Assembly: GCA_027596195.1 (NCBI GenBank)
Contig: JADGJG010000050.1
Location: 1 to 59,569, forward strand
Length of the DNA stretch: 59,569 nucleotides
Direction: 5' to 3'
Origin: Podochytrium sp. JEL0797
Taxonomy: Eukaryota; Chytridiomycota; Chytridiomycetes; Chytridiales; Chytriomycetaceae
Part shown: one piece after another, positions 46,238-54,878 of the stretch
Layout: every line of letters starts with the position of its first letter
How positions within the stretch are numbered: position 1 is the stretch's first letter
Notes under the pieces: model-generated
What the model saw: only the letters and a program-made list of their open reading frames with translations
Told to the model about the DNA's origin: nothing
Database searches by the model: none
Program-made: the position numbers and the translations under genes

Positions 46238-46618
46238 TCACACGAGCACCACCATTTGCTGCGGATCCAGCTGCCCCGCCAATCCCGTCGGCCCAATTTT
46301 CCGGTTCTTTCTCTTCCGCGCCAACAAAACAACCACAACACCACATCCAGCAAAGACGATCGCGCCGAACGCACATCCAATCAACAACATATCGGCACTC
46401 CCGGATTCCAAGTGCATAATTTCAGCTTCTGGTGAGCAAAGGAACATCGTTTCGGCGTCAATGTACGTTTGAAATAGGTCTCGGCACTCGAACTCGCAGT
46501 TTTGAGCATTGGCGATGGTTCCGAAGAGGAGGTTGTTGCAGCTGCAGCTACAGAGTAAAGAGAGCGCTGAAGCTTGCTGGACGGTGTGGACCAGGATGAG
46601 AAGGACGATTTGCCACAT
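46238..46618 (-). CDS. Six-cysteine membrane protein, type A, copy 1
   Basis: 126 residues. The start is the ATG of MWQIVLLILVHTVQQASALS, a typical signal peptide. Ectodomain LLCSCSCNNLLFGTIANAQN then CEFECRDLF and CSPEAEIMHLES; helix ADMLLIGCAFGAIVFAGCGV; tail ARKRKNRKIGPTGLAGQLDP then QQMVVLV. About 390 bp including the N-terminal half and promoter are identical to the copy 957 bp further on. A TTGAACCTTGATC motif lies about 95 bp upstream of the start. Confidence 0.8.
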   Translation of the reverse strand: MWQIVLLILVHTVQQASALSLLCSCSCNNLLFGTIANAQNCEFECRDLFQTYIDAETMFLCSPEAEIMHLESGSADMLLIGCAFGAIVFAGCGVVVVLLARKRKNRKIGPTGLAGQLDPQQMVVLV

Positions 46619-46849
46619 GTTGTGATGCCGTTTTGCCGTTTGAGAAGGAGATTTCAATCGTGTGTAAAAGATGAGTCTAAATGGTTAATCAGGTTCGATC
46701 GCTCAATTTTGATCAAGGTTCAAGCCCATCGGCCATGCGCCACTCGTTTATCTGATGACGCATCAGGTCCGATCCTTCATCAAAGCTTAACAACCGCTTC
46801 CAATTAGACAGACACATCGAATTAATTATTGCACAATAATTTAAAGAGA

Positions 46850-47130
46850 AATACACATAAAATAATCACGCCGTTTTGGATTCATTTGACCACTGCTCCC
46901 CATCACCTTATTTTCCTTTCTTTTCGTTTTCGCACCAACGAAAGCCGCAAACACCGACAGTCCGATCGCAAATCCAAGTATTTCTTGAATTTGGAGAAAT
47001 CTGATGCACGTCAATTGCACTGAAATTACTACTGTATTCGGAAAAGTTTCTGATAAAATCAAGCGAATATTCTGGCAGGCACTGTTCAAGTCTCCCAAAA
47101 AGTTGAGTGCTTGCAACAGCATGGGCCACT
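46850..47130 (-). pseudogene. Type B array member, decayed (unit 1)
   Basis: Recognisable only by its membrane and tail region (EILGFAIGLSVFAAF, then KTKRKENKVMGSSGQMNP), matching the intact type B gene at 48773-49159. The signal peptide and most ectodomain cysteines are lost and the frame is broken. Part of the TM-to-tail junction is deleted compared with unit 2. Confidence 0.7.
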
Positions 47131-47194
47131 CAGCGCCCTCAGGTGGCCTCAAAGAAGAGTTTTGGGGTGTAACACGACAACCTAATTACGGTAA

Positions 47195-47575
47195 TCAAGC
47201 CCCAACAATCACCACCATTTGCTGCGGATCCAATTGCCCCGCCGTCGGCCCAATTTTTCGGTTCTTTCTCTTGCGCGCCAACAAAACAGCCGCAACACCA
47301 CATCCAGCGAAAGCAATCGCGCCGAACGCATATCCAAGCAATAACTTATTGGGACTCCCGGATTCCAAGTGCATAATTTCAGCTTCTGGTGAGCAAAGGA
47401 ACATCGTTTCGGCGTCAATGTACGTTTGAAATAGGTCTCGGCACTCGAACTCGCAGTTTTGAGCATTGGCGATGGTTCCGAAGAGGAGGTTGTTGCAGCT
47501 GCAGCTACAGAGTAAAGAGAGCGCTGAAGCTTGCTGGACGGTGTGGACCAGGATGAGAAGGACGATTTGCCACAT
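47195..47575 (-). CDS. Six-cysteine membrane protein, type A, copy 2
   Basis: 126 residues. N-terminal half identical to type A copy 1; the membrane helix region differs (PNKLLLGYAFGAIAFAGCGV) and is instead identical to copy 3, and two residues (GL) are missing before AGQLDPQQMVVIVGA. The mosaic pattern suggests gene conversion or unequal exchange between copies. Signal peptide, six-Cys ectodomain and basic tail are intact. Confidence 0.8.
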   Translation of the reverse strand: MWQIVLLILVHTVQQASALSLLCSCSCNNLLFGTIANAQNCEFECRDLFQTYIDAETMFLCSPEAEIMHLESGSPNKLLLGYAFGAIAFAGCGVAAVLLARKRKNRKIGPTAGQLDPQQMVVIVGA

Positions 47576-47814
47576 GTTGTGATGCCGTTTTGCCGTTTGA
47601 GAAGGAGATTTCAATCGTGTGTAAAAGATGAGTCTAAATGGTTAATCAGGTTCGATCGCTCAATTTTGATCAAGGTTCAAGCCCATCGGCCATGCGCCAC
47701 TCGTTTATCTGATGACGCATCAGGTCCGATCCTTCATCAAAGCTTAACAACCGCTTGCAATTAGACAGACGCATCGAATTGATTACGGCACATGAATAAT
47801 AAATACACATAAAA

Positions 47815-48090
47815 TTCACGCCGCAACCAATTAATTGCCCCGGATTCATTTGACCAGTTTCTAATCATTCCCACTTTCCTTCCTTTTCGTTTTCGCGCTA
47901 ACATTGCCACGGCAAAAGTGAAAGCCGCAAACACCGACAGTCCGATCGCAAATCCAAGTATTTCTTGAATTTGGAGAAATCTGATGCACGTCAATTGCAC
48001 TGAAATTACTACTGTATTCGGAAAAGTTTCTGATAAAATCAAGCGAATATTCTAACAGGAACTGCTCTAGTCTCCCAAAAAGTTGAGTGC
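47815..48090 (-). pseudogene. Type B array member, decayed (unit 2)
   Basis: Retains EILGFAIGLSVFAAFTFAVA then MLARKRKGRKVGMI, but the ectodomain reads without the CxCxC motif and the frame is broken at both ends; no signal peptide. Upstream sequence is nearly identical to the decayed copy in unit 1, so decay began before the latest unit duplication. Confidence 0.7.
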
Positions 48091-48175
48091 TAGCAACAGC
48101 TCGGGCCACTCAGCTCCCTCAGGTGGCCCCAAACAAGAGTTTTGGGGTGCAACACGACAACCTATTGTACGGTAA

Positions 48176-48556
48176 TCAAGCCCCGACAATCACCACCATT
48201 TGCTGCGGATCCAATTGCCCCGCCGTCGGCCCAATTTTTCGGTTCTTTCTCTTGCGCGCCAACAAAACAGCCGCAACACCACACCCAGCGAAAGCAATCG
48301 CGCCGAACGCGTATCCAAGCAACAACTTATTTGGACTCCCGGATTCCAAGTGCATAATTTCAGCTTCTGGTGAGCAAAGGAACATCGTTTCGGCGTCAAT
48401 GTACGTTTGGAAAAGGTCTCGGCAATCGAACTCGCAGTTTTGAGAGTTAGCGAAGTTCCCGAATTGAAGATTGTTGCAACTGCAGCTGCAGAGTAACGAG
48501 AGCCCTGAAGCTTGCTGGGTGACGTGGACCAGGATGGGAACGACCATTTGCCACAT
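48176..48556 (-). CDS. Six-cysteine membrane protein, type A, copy 3
   Basis: 126 residues starting MWQMVVPILVHVTQQASGLS. Ectodomain LLCSCSCNNLQFGNFANSQN, CEFDCRDLF and CSPEAEIM; helix and tail as in copy 2 (AGQLDPQQMVVIVGA). Diverged from copies 1 and 2 in the N-terminal half but identical to copy 2 in the C-terminal half. TTGAACTTTGATC lies about 75 bp upstream. Confidence 0.8.
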   Translation of the reverse strand: MWQMVVPILVHVTQQASGLSLLCSCSCNNLQFGNFANSQNCEFDCRDLFQTYIDAETMFLCSPEAEIMHLESGSPNKLLLGYAFGAIAFAGCGVAAVLLARKRKNRKIGPTAGQLDPQQMVVIVGA

Positions 48557-48772
48557 GCTTTTAAAAAAGGATTTAAATCCTCGTCTAAAAACGAGCTGAA
48601 AAGGGAGGTAGGGTTCCGCCGCAAGATTGATCAAAGTTCAATCCCATGGCCAACGCGATATCAGAGACGCATCACAAGATCCTCCATCAAAGCTCCAGAC
48701 ACATCGAATTAATTATTGCACAATATTGTAAAGACAAATAAACAAGTGAACAGTCAAGTCGCGACAAATAAA

Positions 48773-49159
48773 TCACGCCGCAACTACAACAACCAACTGC
48801 CCCGGATTCATTTGACCAGCTCTTCCAATCACTCCCACTTTTCTTCCTTTTCGTTTTCGCGCCAACATTGCCAAGCCAAAAGTGAAAGCCCCAAACACTG
48901 CCAGTCCGATCGCAAATCCGAGAATCAAAGAGCCGGCATCGAGATACTCTTCGTACAGAATGTAAGCATCTGGTGGGCAATATCCAGTGTTGGCGTTCAC
49001 ATTTTGCTGGTAAAGGTCAAGGCAGGCAGTTTCGCAGTGGTCCGGCTTATCAAGGGTCGCGAAAAGATAATTATTGCAGATGCAGTTGCAGATCGCCGAA
49101 ACGGATGGTACGAAGACGGACAGGAGGATTATCGCAAACCCCAGCAGTCGAGAGAGCAT
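48773..49159 (-). CDS. Six-cysteine membrane protein, type B, intact
   Basis: 128 residues. Signal peptide LLGFAIILLSVFVPSVSA; ectodomain ICNCICNNYLFATLDKPDHC, ETACLDLYQ and YCPPDAYILY; helix LILGFAIGLAVFGAFTFGLA; tail ARKRKGRKVGVIGRAGQMNP then GQLVVVVAA. It is the functional counterpart of the two decayed type B copies. ATGAACCTTC lies about 50-60 bp upstream. Confidence 0.8.
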   Translation of the reverse strand: MLSRLLGFAIILLSVFVPSVSAICNCICNNYLFATLDKPDHCETACLDLYQQNVNANTGYCPPDAYILYEEYLDAGSLILGFAIGLAVFGAFTFGLAMLARKRKGRKVGVIGRAGQMNPGQLVVVVAA

Positions 49160-49349
49160 GGTTGCAGTGTGATTCGGAGTTGGAATTTAGCGCTTGTATC
49201 GCGGTGGCTTTTGAAGGTTCATTTTCAGCCACCCCCACTTCCCGTGACCCGCGTGAGAAGTGATATTTCGGACGACATCATATATTAAGTTGTAATTCAA
49301 TCGATATAAATAATAGGGGAGAACAGGAGAATCGATCATTAATCAATAA

Positions 49350-49733
49350 TCAAGACCCAACAACCACCACCACCTGGTTCGGATCCAACTGCCCTGCCAA
49401 CCCCGTTACCCCAACCTTTCTATTCCTCCGTTTCTTTGCCAACATCACGCCCCCGACGGCACATGCAAAAAGCAACATCGACCCAATTGCACTCCCAACA
49501 AGTATTGCATCGACATTGCCCGATTCAAAGTGAATGATGTCCGCATCCGATGGACAGGGGGCAGTTTGTTTCTCGAGCTGTATTTGGAACATGCCCCTGC
49601 ATGCCAATGGACAGTTGTCGGTGTTGGCAATTGTGGCAAAGATCATCGCGTTGCATGTGCAACTGCAGAGAAGGGAGCTGGCAGTTGCCGACTGAAGACA
49701 GAGGATCAATACGAGAAGCGGTAACTGCGGCAT
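49350..49733 (-). CDS. Six-cysteine membrane protein, array member
   Basis: 127 residues. Signal peptide LPLLVLILCLQSATAS; ectodomain LLCSCTCNAMIFATIANTDN, CPLACRGMF and APCPSDADIIHFES; helix AILVGSAIGSMLLFACAVGG; tail AKKRRNRKVGVTGLAGQLDP then NQVVVVVGS. A clear full-length member between the type A and more distant copies. CTGAACCTTGTCA lies about 80 bp upstream. Confidence 0.8.
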   Translation of the reverse strand: MPQLPLLVLILCLQSATASSLLCSCTCNAMIFATIANTDNCPLACRGMFQIQLEKQTAPCPSDADIIHFESGNVDAILVGSAIGSMLLFACAVGGVMLAKKRRNRKVGVTGLAGQLDPNQVVVVVGS

Positions 49734-50040
49734 GTTTTTTTTTGCGGCTTTTGGATGGGGCTTTGACAGCCCGTTAACGACAAATCGGCGAAATCTTAGA
49801 CATTATTAATTGACAAGGTTCAGGGAAAGTCGAACCCAATTGTAGCGACCCTTTTTCTTGGAGCTGATGCAAAGATGTGGTAACGATGAATCCAGGTGAG
49901 CTGATCGAGGAGGTCGAAAAGCGTGACGGGAGAATGAAGGAAGTCCCCCACTTATTCCAAATGGGTATGGTAATTAGAAAACTCAATTATCGATCGTATT
50001 AATTACTAAAACATTTCTACTAATGGAAAAGGGAATGGTA

Positions 50041-50442
50041 TCACGCCGCTGATACAACCACAACCACCTGATGTGGATCCAACTCTCCAGCCCTCCCCAC
50101 AACTCCCACCTTCCTCCCCCTTCTCTTCCGAACCAGAAAGATAACACCGCATACGCATAAAGCAAATACAACGATCGCCACTCCACTCGCAATGAGAATC
50201 GGATCCGAATTTCCCAAGAATTGAAAGCTCGTGATGTTGGAATCAATCGGACACACATTGGCAATTTCGTCAAATCGTTGTCGGAACAGGTCGGTACATG
50301 AGAGTTGGCAATCGTCGGCATTCGTGATGGATCCGAAGCGGCGTGCGTTGCATTCGCAGATGCAGAGAGTGGAAGGTGTGGCGGTGGTGGATTGGAGCAG
50401 TAGGGCCAAGAGGAAAAGCGGATATTTGGATTGCGCGAACAT
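50041..50442 (-). CDS. Six-cysteine membrane protein, array member
   Basis: 133 residues. Signal peptide YPLFLLALLLQSTTATPS; ectodomain LCICECNARRFGSITNADDC, QLSCTDLFRQRF and VCPIDSNITSF; helix ILIASGVAIVVFALCVCGVI; tail VRKRRGRKVGVVGRAGELDP then HQVVVVVSAA. All landmarks of the family are intact. Confidence 0.8.
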   Translation of the reverse strand: MFAQSKYPLFLLALLLQSTTATPSTLCICECNARRFGSITNADDCQLSCTDLFRQRFDEIANVCPIDSNITSFQFLGNSDPILIASGVAIVVFALCVCGVIFLVRKRRGRKVGVVGRAGELDPHQVVVVVSAA

Positions 50443-50637
50443 TTTTAGGGTGTTTTATATTGAAGTTCGTGTGCGTTTCTTTTCGACAAATCGTGAAAAA
50501 GGGTTCAAATGGGCGGGGGAACGAGGTACGCGCCTCACTAGATGAGGCCAGATGATTGCGGAGCAAAAAGTATGTTGTCTACACAATATATTCTATATGC
50601 AGTAATAAATTAAGATCTTTCGAGAGTACTCCGTTTC

Positions 50638-50955
50638 TCAGCCTGCAACTCCCACCTTCCTTCTCCTCCTCTGTCGAATCAGAAATACAAGACCACCCAG
50701 GCACAACCCAAACACAACAATACCCATGCCACTCGCAATGATAATCGAATTCACATTGCTCACAAATTCATGGCTTGTGATGATTGAATCACTCGGACAC
50801 ACTTTCTTGATTTCAGAGGTCGGAAACAGTTTAAAGCGCTGGATGCAGGAGTGAACGGAGAGGAGACAAGATTCGCCAATCATGATCGGCCCGAATCTCT
50901 TAGAGTTGCATTTGCAGATGCAGATGGGAGGCCGGGTGGTGGTATTTTGAAGCAT
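50638..50955 (-). pseudogene. Array member, truncated and probably decayed
   Basis: 105 codons. The CICKCNSKRFG motif, CPSD, helix (IIIASGMGIVVFGLCLGGLV) and RQRRRRKVGV remain. However, there is no signal peptide before the first cysteines, the C-x3-C pair is disrupted (SCLLSVHSC) and the tail stops before the LDPxQVVVV end. Probably a dead copy of the neighbour at 50041-50442. Confidence 0.65.
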
Positions 50956-51172
50956 TTTCGATAATCAATCATTATTCGAATTGGGTTTGAAGACTGGTCG
51001 AACCCGTTCATTATTAACGAGGTAGGGACGGAAAACCGACCTCGCCGCACAAATGATGATGACGGAGCAGAAAACGCGAGAAACTCGCCAAGATCCTGAC
51101 CTTTTCCACCTCATTCAATCAAATGTACACCGGTTAATTTATTTGGAGAGGACGAAACGAAGATGTGACATC

Positions 51173-51574
51173 TCAAGCCTGATCTGGTGCTATAACAACA
51201 ACTTGCTGCATATTCGGCCTTGTAATATCTCCCATAACTCCAATTTTCCTCGCCTTGCGCTTCCGTTTCAGAATCATGACCCCAAACGCCGCAGCCCCAC
51301 ACACAATCACCGCCCCACCAATCGCCCATCCCGTCATCAACGTATCGAATCCATGGAAATGTCGAAACGTGATCTCAGCATCAACCGGGCAAACCCCCGT
51401 TTTAGACTCCAACGAGAGGAGAAACAGCCTCGTGCACGCGTCGAGGCAACTCTCGACATGCACGACAGGTCCGAATCGTTTCGCATTGCAGTGACAACTG
51501 CAGAGTAGGGTGACGGCGCTTGCTGATTGGACGAGAAGGAGCGCGAGAAGGAGGCTTGATGGCTGCCATGGCAT
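51173..51574 (-). CDS. Six-cysteine membrane protein, array member
   Basis: 133 residues. Signal peptide PSSLLLALLLVQSASAV; ectodomain LLCSCHCNAKRFGPVVHVES, CLDACTRLF and GVCPVDAEITFRHF; helix LMTGWAIGGAVIVCGAAAFG; tail KRKRKARKIGVMGDITRPNM then QQVVVIAPDQA. The tail spacing is slightly longer than in other members. Confidence 0.8.
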   Translation of the reverse strand: MPWQPSSLLLALLLVQSASAVTLLCSCHCNAKRFGPVVHVESCLDACTRLFLLSLESKTGVCPVDAEITFRHFHGFDTLMTGWAIGGAVIVCGAAAFGVMILKRKRKARKIGVMGDITRPNMQQVVVIAPDQA

Positions 51575-52174
51575 TTTTGCACCCTATTGCTGTATCTGTG
51601 CAGGTTTTTGCGCGCTTCGAACTCTTGGAACAACCAAAAGCGCGATGGCGCGCAATTTGTCAACGCAGCTTCCTTCCCGCCCTCTTCAATCACTTTTTAG
51701 TATCAATTGCACTTGCATCACTTGGTTTGGAGGCCTCGAATGATGGTCAGAGAACTGAGGCGCTCGATCAGCAATCACAAGCTTCCTCAAGCCCCATCGA
51801 GGCATTTAAAAAATTTCGCCGGATGATTGGCTTCAGAGATTATTAGATCTTTGAATATTTGTTTTTCAGGCCGCGCAGTAATAAATGAGAAACGCGCGCG
51901 AGCTTTTGAAAACTTCGACAAAATAATGTCCGCGATTACTGATTGGCTATTGCTGGAGATTTCTCAACGGGATTAAGAAAAGAGAGGGACAGATGAATGT
52001 CTTTTGACGCGATATTCGCCGCGTTAGATTTTTAAACCCTGCCATTTCTATTATTACAGGGACTGTCATTCCATTGGAAAGACGATTCGTTTTACCAAAT
52101 AATTCATAATCACAAACAGGGGGAATCACGGGATTGATTTAAAAAATAAATTCGCGATTAAATAACTAATTACA
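51575..52174. other. Spacer within the array, no gene seen
   Basis: About 600 bp without a family motif on either strand. Plus-strand open frames here have no recognisable features. Confidence 0.5.
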
Positions 52175-52552
52175 CTATAGTAGCAGGTAAGATACCCCGT
52201 CACTTCCTCCACCTTCCCATCCCTCTGCGACATCCACGACTCCCTGCCAAAACCACCACCGCAATGACAACCCCGCAACAATCACCAACCCCACTGCCAC
52301 CCCAATCAACAGCGCCTCCACTCCAAACTCGACCAACGAAATCTTGACATCAAGAGGAAGCTTCGGCAGCGCGGTTGATTTGGGCTCGTGGTCGTGAAAG
52401 AACGGGACACAACCAAATCCGCACTCATGGGGCTTGCTGTCGTTTCTTAGGAATCCGACTTCGAATTCACGATTCGCTGGACGTCGGAAACTGCAGATCC
52501 TGGTCGGTGCGTTGGCAGATTTGACGCATGCAATGAGGAGGAAGCGGAGCAA
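52175..52552 (-). pseudogene. Highly diverged array member lacking an in-frame start
   Basis: A frame of 125 codons with a hydrophobic start (LLRFLLIACVKSANA), a few cysteines (ECGFGC), a membrane helix (ALLIGVAVGLVIVAGLSLRW) and an acidic/Gly end. The CxCxC motif is absent. The nearest ATG (MKKNLL) is out of frame by one base. Position, orientation and layout fit the array, so it is probably a decayed or strongly diverged copy. Confidence 0.5.
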
Positions 52553-52665
52553 GAAGATTCTTCTTCATTTTTCTTTATGTGAAAGGTTAAAAATTGGCAT
52601 TTAACTTTTTGTATTAAGAATACGGAAAATAGAAACGGTACATGGATGTGTGAGAACAGGGGAGT

Positions 52666-53010
52666 TCATAAACTTTCCTCCTCCACCACAAAACTCGTCG
52701 TCCTCCGCCTCCGCACAAATATCGCCAATCCAATCAAAACACTCCCGACCAGTACGGCAACTATCATCGCAGACCCAATAATGTGAGTAATGCTCATCTC
52801 ACTTGACGAGATGTCCGAATCGGGCGGACAAATGGTATTGCTCTGGGTGCATTGTTGCAGAAACATTTGGGTGCAAGAAGAGTCGCAATCGGGCACGTTC
52901 GAGATGGTCCCGAAATAGTGTGTGTTGCAGTGGCATTTGCAGACGAATGTGAATGCTTGTGAGGACGATAGGAGAATTGTAAGGAGCAGAAAGCGGAGGA
53001 GCTTGTGCAT
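52666..53010 (-). CDS. Six-cysteine membrane protein, array member (diverged tail)
   Basis: 114 residues from the ATG of MHKLLRFLLLTILLSSSQAF, a good signal peptide. Ectodomain VCKCHCNTHYFGTISNVPDC, DSSCTQMFLQQC and ICPPDSDISS (one extra Cys); helix IIGSAMIVAVLVGSVLIGLA; short basic RRRRTT and an acidic end VVEEESL in place of the LDPxQVVVV tail. Confidence 0.75.
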   Translation of the reverse strand: MHKLLRFLLLTILLSSSQAFTFVCKCHCNTHYFGTISNVPDCDSSCTQMFLQQCTQSNTICPPDSDISSSEMSITHIIGSAMIVAVLVGSVLIGLAIFVRRRRTTSFVVEEESL

Positions 53011-53326
53011 CAACGTAGATTTTGGAAATGGATATAATTTGGATCCCAATCTCTTGTTTCTTTTTCTCGTTTATCTTTAGGTTCGACAGTGATTAGGGAT
53101 CTTGTTGATGTGAAGTTGTTCCGGGAGAAGGCTGGAAAAAATCAAATCATGGAAAGAAGGGGGGGGGGGGGGTGGGGGGTGATGGCGGTCCTGAATAACT
53201 TTCACAAAATTACTACAAAATCGAATCGAAAAAAAAAATTCGGTGCGGACTCGCCAATTTTCTCATTAATTTTATTAGAATATTAATGACAAGTCTGCTT
53301 CTGTAGCATAAATCAGTCAGCTACCA

Positions 53327-53857
53327 TTAGCCGCTCGAAAGCAAAAATGGCATCTCACTCGACCCACTGCCGCCACTCCTCACCGACTCCACATCACCAA
53401 TTCCATTCCACCCCTCTCGCGCATCCTCTACTACCACCAGCGTATGCTCAAGTTCCTCAGCAAAAGTAGCAACCCCTTGCCGCATCATCGGCGCCACCCC
53501 GACCACGACCCCACCCCTTGCTACATTATCCTGATGCATCACCCTCCGCTTTCGCCTCCGTCTCACGAGCACAGGCACCCCAAAGCAAGCTGAAACCAAA
53601 ACAACAAAGCCAACTACGCCCCCTGGAATCAGAAACGAGTCGTTTTCGGCGTACAATTCCAACCCCGGTGGACATGTTGAGGAAGCGAGTTGAAGGGCGA
53701 GGCTCGTGCAAGTTGCGGAGCAATCGGAGGCTGGGAGAGTTGCGAATTGCGTATGGCCACAATAACAGGCGCAAAGATAGGCGGTTGTGGGCTGGCAGCA
53801 CAAGACAAGGACGAGGATGAATGGGAATGACGCCAGGTATCTTATCGATCGTTGCAT
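53327..53857 (-). CDS. Six-cysteine membrane protein, array member with long tail
   Basis: 176 residues from the ATG of MQRSIRYLASFPFILVLVLC. Ectodomain LCACYCGHTQFATLPASDC, SATCTSLAL and TCPPGLEL; helix GGVVGFVVLVSACFGVPVLV; RRRRKRRV stop-transfer, then a cytosolic tail of about 75 residues rich in Gly, Val, Ser and acidic residues. The tail is unlike other members and could carry a different interaction site. Confidence 0.75.
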   Translation of the reverse strand: MQRSIRYLASFPFILVLVLCCQPTTAYLCACYCGHTQFATLPASDCSATCTSLALQLASSTCPPGLELYAENDSFLIPGGVVGFVVLVSACFGVPVLVRRRRKRRVMHQDNVARGGVVVGVAPMMRQGVATFAEELEHTLVVVEDAREGWNGIGDVESVRSGGSGSSEMPFLLSSG

Positions 53858-54360
53858 GCTCAAGCCGATTCTGAAGATTTTTTTCTCAAATTATTTCTTG
53901 GCAAAAAAAACGTGAGCTTGACCGTGCAAAACGGAGATGAAATGCAAAATGGAGATTCGCATGATTAGACACGTTTCGCAAACGAAAATTTGGCTGCCAA
54001 TATTAATGTCGTTGCCAATTTCCTCCCAACGCCGTCGCGACGCTCCCAGAAATTCGTAGCCATCCGTCAACTCTCGCGTCGAGAACAAGTTGCAACTGGA
54101 TCTCTGTGGACCTTGCGAGCAAAAATTAGCCTCCTGCAGCTGTTGCAGCAAGCAGAGCAACCTTTAAGCGGCGTTTTTTGAGTCTGCGGATGTTGGCAAC
54201 ACAGAACGAGCTCCTCGACGTGGTTACTCGTGACCACATCAATATTTGAAAGATTCATTCCAATTTACCTTTATTCGAAGCAGAAACGAAAAGCGAAACA
54301 CCACGCGCGCAGCCTTCCGATTCCATCCATAAAACAAGAAAGGCGGGACTTCAATCTATT
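53858..54360. other. Spacer, no gene seen
   Basis: About 500 bp between two array members. Contains short open frames only; no family motif. Confidence 0.5.
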
Positions 54361-54606
54361 TCACTTGGTCAACTTGCGAGCCACGAGAGCTCCCGTGAAC
54401 GAGATTGCAACGGCCACCAGGAATCCACCGAGGGCGTAGAAAGTGTAGTTTTCATAAGAGACGGCGGAAGAGAAGGTGCATGGGGTTGAGGTGTTGGCGA
54501 GGGCAGCGCTAAAGGCCAGTTGCATGCAGGCAGAGGCGCAGTCAGATGCGAAAGCGGAGGCGAACTTGGTGTTGTCACATGAGCATGCACACCACGAAGC
54601 GGGCAT
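54361..54606 (-). CDS. Array member, last copy; 5' exon unresolved
   Basis: The frame covers WCACSCDNTKFASAFASDC, ASACMQLAF, TPCTFSS, a membrane helix (FYALGGFLVAVAISFTGALV) and a short ARKLTK end. It lacks a signal peptide when started at its own ATG. A splice acceptor (CGCAACAG) just upstream would add ..SASLPLSNMPAS, and a donor GTGAGT near 54741 may belong to a first exon, but I could not place a convincing signal-peptide exon. Confidence 0.6.
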   Translation of the reverse strand: MPASWCACSCDNTKFASAFASDCASACMQLAFSAALANTSTPCTFSSAVSYENYTFYALGGFLVAVAISFTGALVARKLTK

Positions 54607-54878
54607 GTTGGATAGAGGAAGTGATGCAGAGGCTGTTGCGTGGAGTTAGAAGAGTCGTTTCGAGAGTGACGCCGAGAGAAAAACTGAGTACGGATTGGAG
54701 TCATTTGTTTTTCATTTTCGAAGGAAGCGTTGTACACTCACGAGTTCTGCTGGAAATCATCCTGATCATCCTGATCAGAAATCTTCAATGACATGTTCTG
54801 GCGAAATGGTGGAATACAAAAAATATCGTCCAAACAACTGTACTTATATCGCTTTATTCTTCAAAACTGCCAAAGGAA

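Larger units (their letters stand above)
46230..48130. repeat. Tandem ~957-bp duplication of a two-gene unit
   Basis: Coordinates 46394-46790 recur at exactly +957 with almost no change, covering the type A gene and its upstream region; the flanking type B remnant also recurs. A third, more diverged unit follows from about 48176. Each unit holds one type A gene and one type B gene in the same orientation. Confidence 0.9.

Noticed and set aside
45591..54606. CRISPR-like or satellite explanation for the repeated structure
   Set aside because: The repeat units are whole protein-coding genes with conserved translated landmarks, not short direct repeats with spacers.
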